DNA of 64,000 nt from Acinetobacter sp. ANC 4805 (GCF_022549495.1 NZ_JAKZGD010000002.1:124001-188000); one strand, 5' to 3'. Numbered from the stretch's first letter, positions 1-9,977 are shown. Made by a program: numbers and translations. Notes: a model not told the origin generated them from the sequence alone.

Positions 1-85
1 GCCCTTGTAGTTCTTATTTCTGACTCCATAATAACAGCTAAGAAAAAATTACTTATTTAAACAAACAGGATTAGAGAGTTTATTC

Positions 86-2821
86 ATGTTGGCAAGTCTG
101 ATCGGAGGTATCTTCGGTACAAAAAATGAGCGCGAGCTCAAACGCATGCGTAAAATTGTTGAACAAATTAATGCGCTTGAACCGACGATATCTGCTCTAA
201 ACGATGCAGACCTCTCTGCAAAAACTCCAGAATTCAAACAGCGTTTTAATAACGGTGAAAGTTTAGATAAATTGATGCCTGAAGCCTTTGCGGTTTGCCG
301 TGAAGCAGCGAAACGGGTTATGGGTATGCGTCATTATGATGTGCAGCTTATTGGCGGTATTACCTTACACGAAGGTAAAATTGCTGAGATGCGTACAGGT
401 GAGGGTAAAACCCTCATGGGTACTTTAGCATGTTATTTGAATGCATTGAGTGGTCAAGGCGTTCACGTGATTACGGTGAATGACTACTTGGCACAACGTG
501 ATGCTGAACTGAATCGCCCATTATTTGAGTTTTTAGGTCTGAGCATTGGTGTGATTTATTCAATGCAAATGCCAGCCGAAAAAGCTGAAGCTTATTTCGC
601 CGATATTACTTACGGTACTAACAACGAATTTGGTTTCGATTATCTTCGTGACAATATGGTGTTTTCTCTACAAGAGAAAAAACAACGTGGTTTAAGCTAC
701 GCGATTATTGATGAAGTTGACTCAATTTTAATTGATGAAGCACGTACCCCATTGATCATCTCTGGGCAAAGTGAAGATTCATCTCATTTGTACCAGTTAA
801 TCAATAGTATCCCACCAACATTAAGCCCACAGAAAGAAGAAAAAGTGGCTGATGGCGGACATTTTTGGGTAGATGAAAAGCAACGTTCAGTTGAAATGAC
901 TGAAGTTGGGTATGAAACGGTTGAACAAGAATTGATTCGTATGGGGTTATTGGCTGAAGGTGAAAGCCTTTATTCAGCAACCAACTTGAATTTGGTTCAC
1001 CATGTGACTGCTGCAATTCGCGCACATTATTTGTATCAGAAAAACGTACATTACATTATTGGCGTCAATCCACAGACTCAAAAGCAAGAAGTTATTATTG
1101 TGGATGAAAGTACAGGTCGTACGATGCCTGGTCGTCGTTGGTCAGAAGGTCTGCACCAAGCGGTTGAAGCCAAAGAAAACATGGAAATTCAACCAGAAAA
1201 CCAGACATTGGCAACCACAACATTCCAAAACTATTTCCGTCTGTATAAAAAGCTTTCAGGTATGACAGGTACTGCTGATACTGAAGCTGCGGAAATGAAA
1301 GAAATTTATGGCTTAGATGTGGTGTTAATTCCAACCCATCGTCCGATGGTACGTCAAGATCATAACGATTTAATTTATTTGAATCGTAATGGTAAATACA
1401 ATGCCATCATTGAAGAGATCAGCAATATTCGTCAGAAAGGTGTTGCACCTATTTTGATTGGTACGGCAACGATTGAAGCCAGTGAAATTTTATCTTCAAA
1501 ATTGCTACAAGCAGGTATCCATCATGAAGTTTTGAATGCAAAACAACATGAACGTGAGGCGGATATTATTGCGCAAGCAGGTAGCCCGAATGCGGTGACG
1601 ATTGCCACCAACATGGCAGGTCGTGGTACAGATATTTTGCTCGGTGGTAATTGGAAAGCGAAACTTGCCAAAATTGAAAATCCAACATCTGAAGATGAAA
1701 CTCGTTTACAGGCGCAGTGGGAAAAAGACCACGAAGATGTTTTAAGTTCTGGTGGTTTACATATCATCGGTTCTGAACGTCATGAATCACGCCGTATTGA
1801 TAACCAGTTGCGTGGTCGTGCAGGTCGTCAAGGTGACCCAGGTGTATCACGTTTCTATTTGTCGCTTGAAGATGATTTGATGCGTATCTTTGCGGGTGAT
1901 CGTGTGGTTGCCATGATGCGTGCAATGGGCCTACAAGAAAATGAAGCCATTGAACATAAAATGGTGAGCCGCTCGATTGAAAATGCACAACGTAAAGTTG
2001 AGGCACGTAACTTTGATATTCGTAAAAACTTATTGAAGTACGATGATGTCAATAACGAACAACGTAAGATTATTTATACTCAACGTGATGAAGTCTTGGC
2101 AGAAAGTACCTTACAAGACTATATCGAAGAAATGCATCATGAAGTTATTAAAGGGGTGATTGCTAACTTTATCCCACCTGAATCGATTCATGATCAATGG
2201 GATATTGAAGGTCTAGAAAATGCACTACGTACTGATCTAGGGATTGAGCTTCCTGTTCAACAGTGGCTTGATCAAGACCGTCGTTTAGATGAAGAAGGTT
2301 TGATTGCACGTATTTCTGATGAAGTGATTGCTCGCTATCGTCAACGTCGTGAGCAAATGGGTGATGAGTCGGCTGCAATGTTAGAACGTCACTTTATGTT
2401 GAATTCACTTGATCGTCATTGGAAAGATCATTTGGCAGCGATGGATTACTTACGTCAAGGGATTCATTTACGTGGTTATGCACAGAAGAACCCTGAGCAA
2501 GAGTATAAGAAAGAAGCTTTCAACTTATTTGTGAATATGTTGGGTGTGATCAAGTCGGATGTTGTGACTGATTTATCTCGCGTGCATGTACCGACAGCAG
2601 AAGAGCTGGCTGAGTTAGAAGCTCAACAACAACGTCAAGCGGAATCTATGCGTCTTTCTTTTGAGCATGACGATGTGGATGGTTTAACGGGTGAAGTGAC
2701 TGTTTCTGAAGAGACGGGTAGTTTATCTGGAAATACACTCTTCCCAGTTCCTGAAAGCCGTAATGCGCCATGCCCATGTGGTTCTGGTCTTAAATACAAG
2801 CAATGTCATGGTAAAATTTAA
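86..2821 (+). CDS. secA: Preprotein translocase ATPase SecA
   Basis: SecA is the ATPase motor that drives unfolded preproteins through the SecYEG channel; it acts at the cytoplasmic face of the inner membrane. The 911-residue length fits the family. Visible motifs are the Walker A loop TGEGKT at residues 104-109, the Walker B/DEAD motif DEVD at 209-212, the NMAGRGTDI and [10 protein letters not shown] helicase motifs, and a C-terminal zinc-binding tail CPCGSG...CHG that contacts SecB and phospholipid. The ATG at 86 follows a GAGAG Shine-Dalgarno sequence and matches the usual N-terminus. It appears monocistronic, with a strong terminator just downstream. Identification is essentially certain. 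Confidence 0.98.
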   Translation: MLASLIGGIFGTKNERELKRMRKIVEQINALEPTISALNDADLSAKTPEFKQRFNNGESLDKLMPEAFAVCREAAKRVMGMRHYDVQLIGGITLHEGKIAEMRTGEGKTLMGTLACYLNALSGQGVHVITVNDYLAQRDAELNRPLFEFLGLSIGVIYSMQMPAEKAEAYFADITYGTNNEFGFDYLRDNMVFSLQEKKQRGLSYAIIDEVDSILIDEARTPLIISGQSEDSSHLYQLINSIPPTLSPQKEEKVADGGHFWVDEKQRSVEMTEVGYETVEQELIRMGLLAEGESLYSATNLNLVHHVTAAIRAHYLYQKNVHYIIGVNPQTQKQEVIIVDESTGRTMPGRRWSEGLHQAVEAKENMEIQPENQTLATTTFQNYFRLYKKLSGMTGTADTEAAEMKEIYGLDVVLIPTHRPMVRQDHNDLIYLNRNGKYNAIIEEISNIRQKGVAPILIGTATIEASEILSSKLLQAGIHHEVLNAKQHEREADIIAQAGSPNAVTIATNMAGRGTDILLGGNWKAKLAKIENPTSEDETRLQAQWEKDHEDVLSSGGLHIIGSERHESRRIDNQLRGRAGRQGDPGVSRFYLSLEDDLMRIFAGDRVVAMMRAMGLQENEAIEHKMVSRSIENAQRKVEARNFDIRKNLLKYDDVNNEQRKIIYTQRDEVLAESTLQDYIEEMHHEVIKGVIANFIPPESIHDQWDIEGLENALRTDLGIELPVQQWLDQDRRLDEEGLIARISDEVIARYRQRREQMGDESAAMLERHFMLNSLDRHWKDHLAAMDYLRQGIHLRGYAQKNPEQEYKKEAFNLFVNMLGVIKSDVVTDLSRVHVPTAEELAELEAQQQRQAESMRLSFEHDDVDGLTGEVTVSEETGSLSGNTLFPVPESRNAPCPCGSGLKYKQCHGKI

Positions 2822-2853
2822 TCATTCTCGACTTGGTTTAGACTTGAGTAAAG

Positions 2854-2879
2854 AGCAGAGCATTGGCTCTGCTTTTTTT
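2854..2879 (+). terminator. Intrinsic terminator of secA
   Basis: Perfect 8-bp stem AGCAGAGC / GCTCTGCT with an ATTG loop is followed by a run of T. It lies about 30 nt after the secA stop codon. Confidence 0.9.
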
Positions 2880-2968
2880 ACGAGAAGTAACTTGAGTCTA
2901 AGTCAACTTTGTAGTTTGATTATGAAATTATAGTCCTTGATTGGATTCGCATTAAAAGCGGGAAGACA

Positions 2969-3343
2969 ATGAAAAAGCCATTACAACTTTTAATTTTAGC
3001 GAGTGCGACAGTATCTGGTTTCGCAGTTGCAGAAAATATTCCTCAAACCACAACGGTGGATAAAGTACTTGCAGCAAAAGGGCCAACAACCGCTGAAGCT
3101 CAAGTGAAACATGAGGTTACGACCGTCATCAGTCCACGCACAGGTATTCGCTATACTTTAGGTGATACAGGTAATCGTCCAATTGTGTTACAAACAGCGG
3201 CAATCGCACCTGCAAATTCTGCCAATATTAATCGCATCGTGGCAACAAACCCAGCATTGTCGGCAAGAAGCCAAGAGAAAGCAAAAGTTGCTTTGATTGG
3301 TGAAGCGGCAGTGCAAACAGCAAGTGCTCAGCCACCCAAATAA
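2969..3343 (+). CDS. Small secreted/periplasmic protein of unknown function
   Basis: This 124-residue protein begins with a clear Sec signal peptide (MKKPLQLLILASATVSGFAVA, cleavage probably after AVA or AEN). The mature part is rich in Ala, Thr and Val, with no cysteines or recognised domain. The ATG at 2969 is preceded by a GGGAAG purine stretch. It stands alone between the secA terminator and a bidirectional terminator, so it is probably its own transcription unit. I do not recognise the family; it is probably an Acinetobacter-restricted exported protein. Coding status is well supported by the signal peptide and codon usage. Confidence 0.8.
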   Translation: MKKPLQLLILASATVSGFAVAENIPQTTTVDKVLAAKGPTTAEAQVKHEVTTVISPRTGIRYTLGDTGNRPIVLQTAAIAPANSANINRIVATNPALSARSQEKAKVALIGEAAVQTASAQPPK

Positions 3344-3355
3344 ATATTTAATGTC

Positions 3356-3387
3356 AAAAAAAAGAGATGATTAGCATCTCTTTTTTT
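3356..3387. terminator. Bidirectional intrinsic terminator
   Basis: An A-run, the stem GAGATG / CATCTC and a T-run form a symmetric hairpin between two convergent genes, so it can stop transcription from both sides. Confidence 0.85.
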
Positions 3388-3401
3388 ATGTAAAAATTTG
3401 A

Positions 3402-4319
3402 TTATAAGAAACTTGGAAGTAGAATTAAGCCAATAATAATACCGAATAGTAGCCATTTAGAAACATAGTACAAGCGGCGATTACGCTCTTTTAGTCCACG
3501 ACCATAATGGTGAACTGCATAACCATATTTAAAGATACGGTTAATAAATCCTGTATTGTCTTGATCATCATTGGGTGAGCTTGCGGCAGACATGATATTG
3601 CGTCCAAACCAATGATTTATTTTCTGCGCCCAACCCCATTTCATCGGGCGTTCAATATCACAGAACAGGATGATACGAGTCTCATCAGTTTGATTATGTG
3701 CCCAATGTACATAGGTTTCATCAAAAACTGTTGCTTCACCATCTCGCCAACTATAGCGTTCTTGATCGACTTCAATAAAGCAATCGTCGCTATTAGGGGT
3801 GACTAAACCTAAGTGATAACGAACAGAACCTGCATAAGGGTCACGGTGTTTACCTAAGTAGCTGCCCGATGGAAGCTCGGTAAACATCGCTGCTTTTACA
3901 GAAGGAATACTTTCGAGTAAAGCCACTGTTTTTGGGCAAAGCTGCTGTGCTGAAGGATGGCTTTCTTGATACCATTTCAAGTAAAAACGTTTCCAACCAC
4001 GTTTAAAAAACGTATTAAAACCAGCATCATTATTTTTTTCAGAGGCTTTAATTTGATTTTGAAGTTGAATGGCTTCTTCTCGAATGACTTGCCAATTGTC
4101 TTGAAGCGGTTTTAGCTCAGGAAATTGTGCGACGTCAAAAAAAGCTTGGTTCGGCAATTTAGAAAAACCAGTCATAAACATGTTAACTGGTGCTAGGAAT
4201 GTAGAATGGTCGAATAATTGTCGAGATGCTTTTAATCGTTCCTTTCCACGATAATAGGTGTATAGGAAGCTGATTAGAAATACGGCAACGATAATCACTG
4301 CGTACATAAATACAGTCAT
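3402..4319 (-). CDS. lpxO: LpxO-like aspartyl/asparaginyl beta-hydroxylase family dioxygenase
   Basis: The 305-residue protein matches the Fe(II)/2-oxoglutarate-dependent aspartyl/asparaginyl beta-hydroxylase family; the membrane-bound bacterial members of this size are LpxO, which 2-hydroxylates a secondary acyl chain of lipid A. An N-terminal transmembrane segment (residues about 4-22) and a C-terminal one (about 287-303) anchor it. The iron-binding facial triad is visible as the HRDP motif (HxD) and the later histidine in YVHWAHN, with an Arg in DETRIIL expected to bind 2-oxoglutarate. It is convergent with the preceding secreted-protein gene. The substrate assignment is by family and topology, not direct proof. 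Confidence 0.82.
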   Translation of the reverse strand: MTVFMYAVIIVAVFLISFLYTYYRGKERLKASRQLFDHSTFLAPVNMFMTGFSKLPNQAFFDVAQFPELKPLQDNWQVIREEAIQLQNQIKASEKNNDAGFNTFFKRGWKRFYLKWYQESHPSAQQLCPKTVALLESIPSVKAAMFTELPSGSYLGKHRDPYAGSVRYHLGLVTPNSDDCFIEVDQERYSWRDGEATVFDETYVHWAHNQTDETRIILFCDIERPMKWGWAQKINHWFGRNIMSAASSPNDDQDNTGFINRIFKYGYAVHHYGRGLKERNRRLYYVSKWLLFGIIIGLILLPSFL

Positions 4320-4416
4320 CTAAAAATAGGAGGGAGGTATTTTAGCACAAAAAATATTTTGCAGAATGTTGTTGTCAAGTCAACGTACAAAGTCGAAAGA
4401 TTACCAGATCAGTGGT

Positions 4417-4449
4417 TTTCGGGTGATTATTAAAATGAATCACCCGAAA
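4417..4449. repeat. 12-bp perfect inverted repeat (stem-loop)
   Basis: Arms TTTCGGGTGATT and AATCACCCGAAA are separated by 9 nt, 12 nt downstream of the transporter stop codon. It is a possible terminator or mRNA 3'-end stabiliser for the minus-strand gene, but lacks a U-tract. Confidence 0.6.
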
Positions 4450-4460
4450 GAATCGAACCA

Positions 4461-5771
4461 TTAAATTTGATTATTTACATCATCATTTTTGGTTTCACGG
4501 ATCAGTAAAAATGCAATCAAAGATAAAATTGACGCTAAGCTAAGATATAAGCCTACAGCGCCTAGACCATAACTTTCTGCAAGTTTAGTCGCGATATAAG
4601 GGGCAAAGGATGCGCCAAAAATACCCGCTAAATTAAAAGTTAATGCTGAACCCGTATAACGGACTGAGATTGGGAAAATCTCTGAAAGTACGGTTCCAAT
4701 CGGCCCATAGGTGAGCCCCATAATCGAGAGTCCGATACATAAGAACAAGAAGACCAATATCGGGCTACCTGAACCGAGTAAAGGGGCGAAGCATAGCCCA
4801 AACAAAGCTGACAAGATACATACGGCAATTGATGTGGTTTTGCGTCCAAATTTCTCAGCTAAAATGGCTGAAACTGGAATAAATGCAGCAAAACATAAGG
4901 TCGCAACCAGTTGTAGTTGCAAAAACTCACCTCGTGTATAGCCTAATTGAGTTGTTCCCCATGTTAGAGCGAATACTGTCGTGAGATAAAACACCACAAA
5001 AGTACAGATTGCCGCAATCGTACCGAGAATTAACATCGGGAGATGCTTGGTCATGACTTCTTTAAATGGCACATTGACTTCTTTTTGCTTATTTAGCACC
5101 TTTTGAAAGGCAGGTGTTTCATGCAGTTTCAAACGAATGTAGAGACCAACAAGAACCAATACAGCACTGGAAATAAAAGGAATACGCCATCCCCAAGCCA
5201 TAAAATCTTGTTCGGACATAAATGCATTCAATAAAAGAAATGAGCCTGTTGCCAAAATGAAGCCAATTGGCGCACCGAGTTGAGGGAACATGCCATACCA
5301 AGCGCGTTTACCTTCTGGTGCATTCTCAGTGGCAAGTAAAACAGCACCACTCCATTCACCACCCAGACCTAAACCTTGCCCTAAACGGCATAAGGCGAGC
5401 AGTAGTGGTGCTGCAAGTCCAATTTGTGCATAGGTTGGCAATAGCCCAATACACACGGTTGAAATTCCCATAGTGAGTAAGGCTGCAACCAATGTTGCTT
5501 TACGCCCAATTCGATCACCTAAATGCCCAAAAATTGCTGCACCAATTGGACGAGCAATAAAGGCGATGGCAAAAGTTGCCAGTGATTTGAGTACCGCAGC
5601 GCTATCGCTACTTTCAGGGAAAAAGAGATGTGGAAAAATCAGTACAGCGGCGGTGGCATAGATATAAAAGTCAAAAAACTCAATCGTAGTGCCCACAAGG
5701 CTGGCAAATAATACCCGTACTTTTGAATTGCTTGCCACCTCAGTGGTGACAGTCGTAGTACTTGACGACAT
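4461..5771 (-). CDS. MFS transporter, metabolite:H+ symporter (MHS) subfamily
   Basis: A 436-residue inner-membrane transporter with about 12 hydrophobic segments. The cytoplasmic loop motif GHLGDRIGRK after the second helix and EFFDFYIYATAA in the first helix are hallmarks of the MHS subfamily (ShiA, KgtP, ProP and related proteins), which symports organic acids or zwitterions with protons. The substrate cannot be read from the sequence. An AAGG purine box lies about 10 nt before the ATG at 5771. The gene stands between an inverted repeat and the hemolysin III family gene, all on the minus strand, with a 100-bp gap upstream; no local catabolic genes suggest a substrate. Confidence 0.88.
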   Translation of the reverse strand: MSSSTTTVTTEVASNSKVRVLFASLVGTTIEFFDFYIYATAAVLIFPHLFFPESSDSAAVLKSLATFAIAFIARPIGAAIFGHLGDRIGRKATLVAALLTMGISTVCIGLLPTYAQIGLAAPLLLALCRLGQGLGLGGEWSGAVLLATENAPEGKRAWYGMFPQLGAPIGFILATGSFLLLNAFMSEQDFMAWGWRIPFISSAVLVLVGLYIRLKLHETPAFQKVLNKQKEVNVPFKEVMTKHLPMLILGTIAAICTFVVFYLTTVFALTWGTTQLGYTRGEFLQLQLVATLCFAAFIPVSAILAEKFGRKTTSIAVCILSALFGLCFAPLLGSGSPILVFLFLCIGLSIMGLTYGPIGTVLSEIFPISVRYTGSALTFNLAGIFGASFAPYIATKLAESYGLGAVGLYLSLASILSLIAFLLIRETKNDDVNNQI

Positions 5772-5871
5772 ACATAACCTTAATTTTATTTATTCAAGAG
5801 ACAGAATTGCTGCCTTGAAAATTCCTTTTGAATGCGGAGTTTACTCAGCAAACTTGATGTTATGTATTACT

Positions 5872-6531
5872 TTATAATACATAACAATAGATCGCTAAAA
5901 AGTGTAAACCTGCCCCTAATAGCACAAAAACATGCCAAATTGCGTGGGTATATCTTACCTTTTTTAACGCATAAAACAATGTGCCGACAGTGTAGGCAAG
6001 TCCGCCTGCAATCAAGAGTTGTACTGCATCTTTAGAGAGATAACGTTGCATATCATCCATGACTAAAACCGCTAACCATCCCATCAAGAGATAAGCTGCC
6101 AGTGAAACTTTTTGAAAGCGATGGATAAAAACGAGCTTAAACAGCGTGCCAATCAGTGCAATCACCCATAAAGCGATCAGTAAATAGTGAGCTTTGGCGG
6201 TTGGAATTGCGATACTGAGAAAGGGGGTATACGTCCCTGCAATCAGATAATAAATTGCAGTATGATCTAATTTTTTATACCAATAGCGTTTGCGTTCATC
6301 TTGAGCAAAGTGATACAGCATTGAACTACTGAGTAATAAGACTAAGCTAAATCCATAGACCCATAAACTGATCCATTGCCCTAGTGCTAAATCTTGCCCT
6401 TTAATAATCAGTAAAATAGAGGCAACCAGTGCTAATGCTGCCCCAATACCATGACTATAGGCATTGATGAGTTCTTCTTTGGGGTCATAGCTTATGAGAG
6501 TATTTGCAGTCATCAGATTTATAGTTTGCAT
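5872..6531 (-). CDS. Hemolysin III / PAQR family membrane protein (YqfA-like)
   Basis: This 219-residue protein has seven predicted hydrophobic helices and the conserved HlyIII/PAQR signatures: an early ELINAYSHGIGA segment, SSMLYHFA with the conserved Ser and His, LDHTAIYYLIAGTYTP, and a late AIWHVFVLLGAGLHF with two His that would complete a metal site. Bacterial members are inner-membrane proteins whose biochemical role is uncertain, despite the hemolysin name. A second in-frame ATG seven codons in (6513) is an alternative start. It is divergent from the methyltransferase gene at 6615, so the 83 bp between them holds both promoters. Confidence 0.87.
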   Translation of the reverse strand: MQTINLMTANTLISYDPKEELINAYSHGIGAALALVASILLIIKGQDLALGQWISLWVYGFSLVLLLSSSMLYHFAQDERKRYWYKKLDHTAIYYLIAGTYTPFLSIAIPTAKAHYLLIALWVIALIGTLFKLVFIHRFQKVSLAAYLLMGWLAVLVMDDMQRYLSKDAVQLLIAGGLAYTVGTLFYALKKVRYTHAIWHVFVLLGAGLHFLAIYCYVL

Positions 6532-6614
6532 AAAAATACAACTGTATCGTAATGCAATTTCCCTTTTAAAGTAAGACGCTTTAGAATTTAGTTTCTATTT
6601 GCTAGGTTTTCATT

Positions 6615-7832
6615 ATGTTTGCGCCAAACTTTTCTTTTGAACAAGAACAGCAGTTTTTCTTGGATATTCAGCAATCTATTGAAAATAAAGACTTTGATCG
6701 GCTGATCATCAGTCAATACAAAGGTGAACAGGTAGAATTAGAAAAGATGACTTTTCGGGTGATTGAATTGCAAGGGCAGGCAACACTCTCTTGTTTATAC
6801 CATCATACGACTCAAGACATTACCAAAAATTATACCATTGCGGAGGGCTTGGAAAAAATTGCCGAGCTTTTGCAATTGTCTAAGCAAGCCAATTTATTTA
6901 GCTTAGATCAAGATATTCAGCTCAAGAAGAATAAAAAGAAAGCCATGTTGAATCGCCAAAAAAAGCAAGCCACAACACTTAAAGTTGAACAGCAACAACA
7001 TGATCGTGAAAAGCAACGTTATGTACAGCAGCACAGTCCATTTTTAAAACATTTGGGTATCGCTGATGAAAAAGGGCAGATTGTCCCAAGTATGGCGCGG
7101 AAATGGAAACAGATTAATAAATTTATTGAAATTTTTTCGCATGCGTATGAGCAGATTGATGCATCACAACAAGAATTGAATATTGTCGATTTTGGTTCAG
7201 GTAAAGGCTATTTAACCTTTGCGTTGTATGATTATTTACAAACACAACAGAAAACACCGTTGATTACGGGGGTTGAATTGCGTTCAAACTTGGTTGAGTT
7301 CTGCCAAAATGTTGCTGATCAGGTAGGCTTTAATCATCTCGATTTCTTTGAAGGTGATGTACGTAGCTATCAGCCTGAAAAATTGGACGTGATGATTGCA
7401 CTACATGCGTGTGATATCGCCACGGATTTTGCGATTCATACGGGTATTCGCCTCAATGCATCCATGATTATGTGTGCACCATGTTGTCATAAAGAGCTTC
7501 GTCCGCAATTGCACAGCCCAGAAGTATTACAGCCGATGCTGCAATTTGGTATCCATGCAGGACAACAGGCGGAAATGTTGACCGATACCTTACGTGCTTT
7601 ATTACTGAAAGCTTATGGCTATGAAACCAAAGTCTTTGAGTTTGTAGCTTTGGAGCATACCAGTAAAAATAAAATGATTTTGGCGACCAAACGTAAAGAA
7701 CTTCAGCAACCAGATCCTCAGATCATGCAGCAAATCCAAGCTTTAAAAGCGATGTATGGTATTGAAAAACAAAGTCTAGAATTATTATTGCAAGATCAAA
7801 TGCCGATCGAAAATTTGGGCTGTAAGTGTTAA
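6615..7832 (+). CDS. SAM-dependent methyltransferase (Methyltransferase_32-like)
   Basis: The 405-residue protein has a charged, Lys/Gln-rich N-terminal half (about 1-150) followed by a Rossmann methyltransferase domain. The SAM-binding motif I is VDFGSGKGYLTFAL around residues 190-203, with ITGVELR as the acidic motif II. A MCAPCCHKEL segment near residue 290 resembles the cysteine motif of the class that includes eukaryotic glutathione S-transferase C-terminal-domain methyltransferases. The target (RNA or protein) is unknown. A CTAGG box lies upstream of the ATG. The acetyltransferase gene starts just after, or overlaps, its stop, so the two are probably co-transcribed. Confidence 0.82.
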   Translation: MFAPNFSFEQEQQFFLDIQQSIENKDFDRLIISQYKGEQVELEKMTFRVIELQGQATLSCLYHHTTQDITKNYTIAEGLEKIAELLQLSKQANLFSLDQDIQLKKNKKKAMLNRQKKQATTLKVEQQQHDREKQRYVQQHSPFLKHLGIADEKGQIVPSMARKWKQINKFIEIFSHAYEQIDASQQELNIVDFGSGKGYLTFALYDYLQTQQKTPLITGVELRSNLVEFCQNVADQVGFNHLDFFEGDVRSYQPEKLDVMIALHACDIATDFAIHTGIRLNASMIMCAPCCHKELRPQLHSPEVLQPMLQFGIHAGQQAEMLTDTLRALLLKAYGYETKVFEFVALEHTSKNKMILATKRKELQQPDPQIMQQIQALKAMYGIEKQSLELLLQDQMPIENLGCKC

Positions 7833-7849
7833 TCGAGTCTGAGAATAAG

Positions 7850-8272
7850 ATGTATCACTTTAAACAGGGATGTTGGGATCAATTACAGCAAGATGCTAAA
7901 TTGATCCGAACACAGGTTTTTATTGTTGAACAACATATTCCTGAAGCAGAGGAATGGGATGATCACGATGCCATTTCACAACATTTTGTGATTTATGATC
8001 AAGATTATCCGATTGCCACAGCGCGTTTGTTGCAGAACCACAGTGTAGGGCGAGTGGCTGTTGTTAAAGCCTATCGGGGGCAAGGCATTGGACGAATGAT
8101 CATGCTAGAGATTATTGCCTATGCACAACAACAGGCTCGACCACATCTGCAACTTTCCTCACAAATCCATGCAGTTTCATTTTATCAACAGCTTGATTTT
8201 ATCGTGCAAGGTGATGAATATGATGAATGTGGTATTCCGCATATTGAAATGACGATGTCTATTGACCGATAA
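7850..8272 (+). CDS. GNAT family N-acetyltransferase
   Basis: This is a 140-residue GNAT acyltransferase. The acetyl-CoA pyrophosphate-binding loop is VGRVAVVKAYRGQGIGRMIM, fitting the V-x-x-x-x-RGxGxG/A pattern. The early segment VFIVEQHIPEAEEWDDHDA resembles ElaA-like members. I place the start at the ATG at 7850; an upstream in-frame GTG at 7826 would overlap the methyltransferase gene and add eight residues. The 17-nt spacing after that gene suggests a two-gene operon. The substrate is unknown. Confidence 0.85.
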   Translation: MYHFKQGCWDQLQQDAKLIRTQVFIVEQHIPEAEEWDDHDAISQHFVIYDQDYPIATARLLQNHSVGRVAVVKAYRGQGIGRMIMLEIIAYAQQQARPHLQLSSQIHAVSFYQQLDFIVQGDEYDECGIPHIEMTMSIDR

Positions 8273-8328
8273 GCTAAATCCTGAATTCTCATACTTCACT
8301 ATATGGATGAGCCATCGTCAAATTGATG

Positions 8329-8568
8329 CTATTGGTGTTGATGATCTTGTGTAGCCACTTCAGAGCTTGCAGAAGATGCTGCTTGAGAAAGCTCTTTTTG
8401 TTGTTGGGCTTTACGTTGTGCACCCGGCATATAATCAGGTTCTTGAGACATTGCTAGATAGAAAAAGCTGAGAAAAATCGTACTTAGTACACCGACAATG
8501 ATGACAAATTTCCATCCTAATACGGTTTCTTCATTTGAATCTTTTTGTGGGGATGGCTGATTGCTCAT
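8329..8568 (-). CDS. Small single-pass membrane protein with EPDYMP motif (paralogue 1)
   Basis: The 79-residue protein has a short polar N-terminus, one hydrophobic helix (about residues 18-40, GWKFVIIVGVLSTIFLSFFY), then LAMSQEPDYMPG and a Gln/Ala/Ser-rich tail ending in DHQHQ. The ATG at 8568 sits after a GGAA box; an upstream in-frame ATG at 8616 lacks a ribosome site. It is clearly paralogous to the protein encoded at 9756-9977, on the other side of the patatin gene: both share GWK, the FYLAM..EPDYMP block and a His-rich end. I do not recognise the family; the function is unknown. Confidence 0.75.
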   Translation of the reverse strand: MSNQPSPQKDSNEETVLGWKFVIIVGVLSTIFLSFFYLAMSQEPDYMPGAQRKAQQQKELSQAASSASSEVATQDHQHQ

Positions 8569-8789
8569 AATAAATTCCAAAAAATAAAAATGCTTAGCAT
8601 TACAGCATTCATGCATAAAATTAACAAAACCTTAAATATTATATGGCTTTCTGATTCATTTGAGTGGCGTTTATCCATTTATATTTTTGACTAAATTAAA
8701 CGCGTGGATTTGCAAAAGTTGGTGCTTCGAATTCTATCTAAGATAAAAAATTACAGAAAGTAAATGCTTTGATCAAGTGGGTGGGAAAG

Positions 8790-8822
8790 CCAAGTCTTAA
8801 ATTGGGGGCATTCAAGACTTGG
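8790..8822 (-). terminator. Stem-loop downstream of the patatin gene, possible terminator
   Basis: A 9-bp perfect stem CCAAGTCTT / AAGACTTGG with a 15-nt loop begins 12 nt after the patatin stop codon on the minus strand. No strong U-tract follows, so the terminator call is tentative. The rest of the gap between 8569 and 8834 shows no coding signal. Confidence 0.45.
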
Positions 8823-8834
8823 TTGTTACTTTAT

Positions 8835-9689
8835 TTAAAGATTTTTCCAATCTTCAATCGCTTTTAAGCCTGTTTCGATCCCGACATCATAGCTATAGCG
8901 GATTTTTGCTTTATTTTGAGAAAGTCGACCAGCCATATTTTTTAAATCTGGTGGACAAACTTCAAGAATTTTTTGTTCTGATGCTGAACGTGCAAATTGT
9001 ACAGAATCATTATAACGTTGAGTTCTTGAAAGTAAGCTTTTTGCAAAACCACGTTTTTGTTGAAACACATATTTAGCGAGTAACTGATCTCCTTTGCTAC
9101 TGGCTTTATAATAATTTTGAGGACGTGTTCGCAGTACCATAAGTTTTGAAACATCATGTTGTTGAGCTGCCCAATGTACGGGTAGGGCATCTGCAACACC
9201 ACCATCAAAATAGGGTTCTCCAAAGATATCAACGGCTTGACGTGTCAAAACTGGAATCGAACTAGATGCTCTTAATCCATCTAGAATATTGTCTTTAGAT
9301 GCTTTGATATACGTGGCATCGCCTGAAACGGCATGGGTAAGCACCATATAAAATTCTGGATGATTGGCAAATAGATGCGCCTGATTCAGAGGATATTCTT
9401 TTTCAACCACATCCCACATCCATTTTAAATCCAGTAAATCGCCACCTTTAAAGAAACGACCATACTGAATAAATTCAGAGCGAAGTGAGTGATCTAAATA
9501 GATTTGCAAAGTACGACCTTGTTGTGCCGCTAAATAATTCGCAACATTGGTCGAACCAGAGGAGACACCGACACAGAGGTCAAAAGGATTAAATTGTTGC
9601 TGTAAAAATGCATCTAAGACACCGCTGGTAAATGCACCGCGCATTCCACCACCTTCAACGACCAGTGCCTGACGATTTTGGTGAAGCAT
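8835..9689 (-). CDS. Patatin-like phospholipase family protein
   Basis: A 284-residue patatin-fold serine lipase of the YjjU/RssA-like class. Visible elements are the oxyanion-hole loop EGGGMRGAFTSGV at residues 12-24, the nucleophile elbow GVSSGS (GxSxG) around 40-45, and the catalytic Asp in DGGVADALPV around residue 168. There is no signal peptide, so it is probably cytosolic and may act on phospholipids or acyl esters. It lies between two paralogous tiny membrane proteins, all on the minus strand, separated by 66 bp on the upstream side. That conserved-looking sandwich may be functional. Confidence 0.88.
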   Translation of the reverse strand: MLHQNRQALVVEGGGMRGAFTSGVLDAFLQQQFNPFDLCVGVSSGSTNVANYLAAQQGRTLQIYLDHSLRSEFIQYGRFFKGGDLLDLKWMWDVVEKEYPLNQAHLFANHPEFYMVLTHAVSGDATYIKASKDNILDGLRASSSIPVLTRQAVDIFGEPYFDGGVADALPVHWAAQQHDVSKLMVLRTRPQNYYKASSKGDQLLAKYVFQQKRGFAKSLLSRTQRYNDSVQFARSASEQKILEVCPPDLKNMAGRLSQNKAKIRYSYDVGIETGLKAIEDWKNL

Positions 9690-9755
9690 TGAAAATCTCG
9701 AATATCATGATAAACCCCTGTTTAACATGGATTCATCATGATCGACAATAGTATT

Positions 9756-9977
9756 TTAGTTGTGATGTTGATGCTCAGAATGGGGTGTCTCTGTGCCTGT
9801 AGACGCGTGAGACATTTCAGCTTGAGGTACTGCTTTATTTTTGTTCATTGGCATATAGTCTGGCTCATTGTTCATGGCCAAATAGAAAATGCTCATGAAA
9901 ACAATGCTCAAGATAATCGTAATAATTAATGCTTTCCAACCCCAAGGCGAAGTTTCTGGACAGAGTTTTTCAGACAT
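9756..9977 (-). CDS. Small single-pass membrane protein with EPDYMP motif (paralogue 2)
   Basis: The 73-residue protein has one hydrophobic helix (about residues 12-36) followed by FYLAMNNEPDYMP and a tail ending in HSEHQHHN. An AGGA Shine-Dalgarno box lies 9 nt before the ATG at 9977. It shares the GWK, FYLAM and EPDYMP blocks and a His-rich end with the protein at 8329-8568, so the two arose by duplication. The histidine-rich tails might bind metal, but that is inference. I do not recognise a named family. Confidence 0.72.
   Translation of the reverse strand: MSEKLCPETSPWGWKALIITIILSIVFMSIFYLAMNNEPDYMPMNKNKAVPQAEMSHASTGTETPHSEHQHHN

Noticed and set aside
1059..1265. Other-frame ORFs inside secA and the other large genes
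   Set aside because: They lie inside confident genes in other frames and show no domain or ribosome site.
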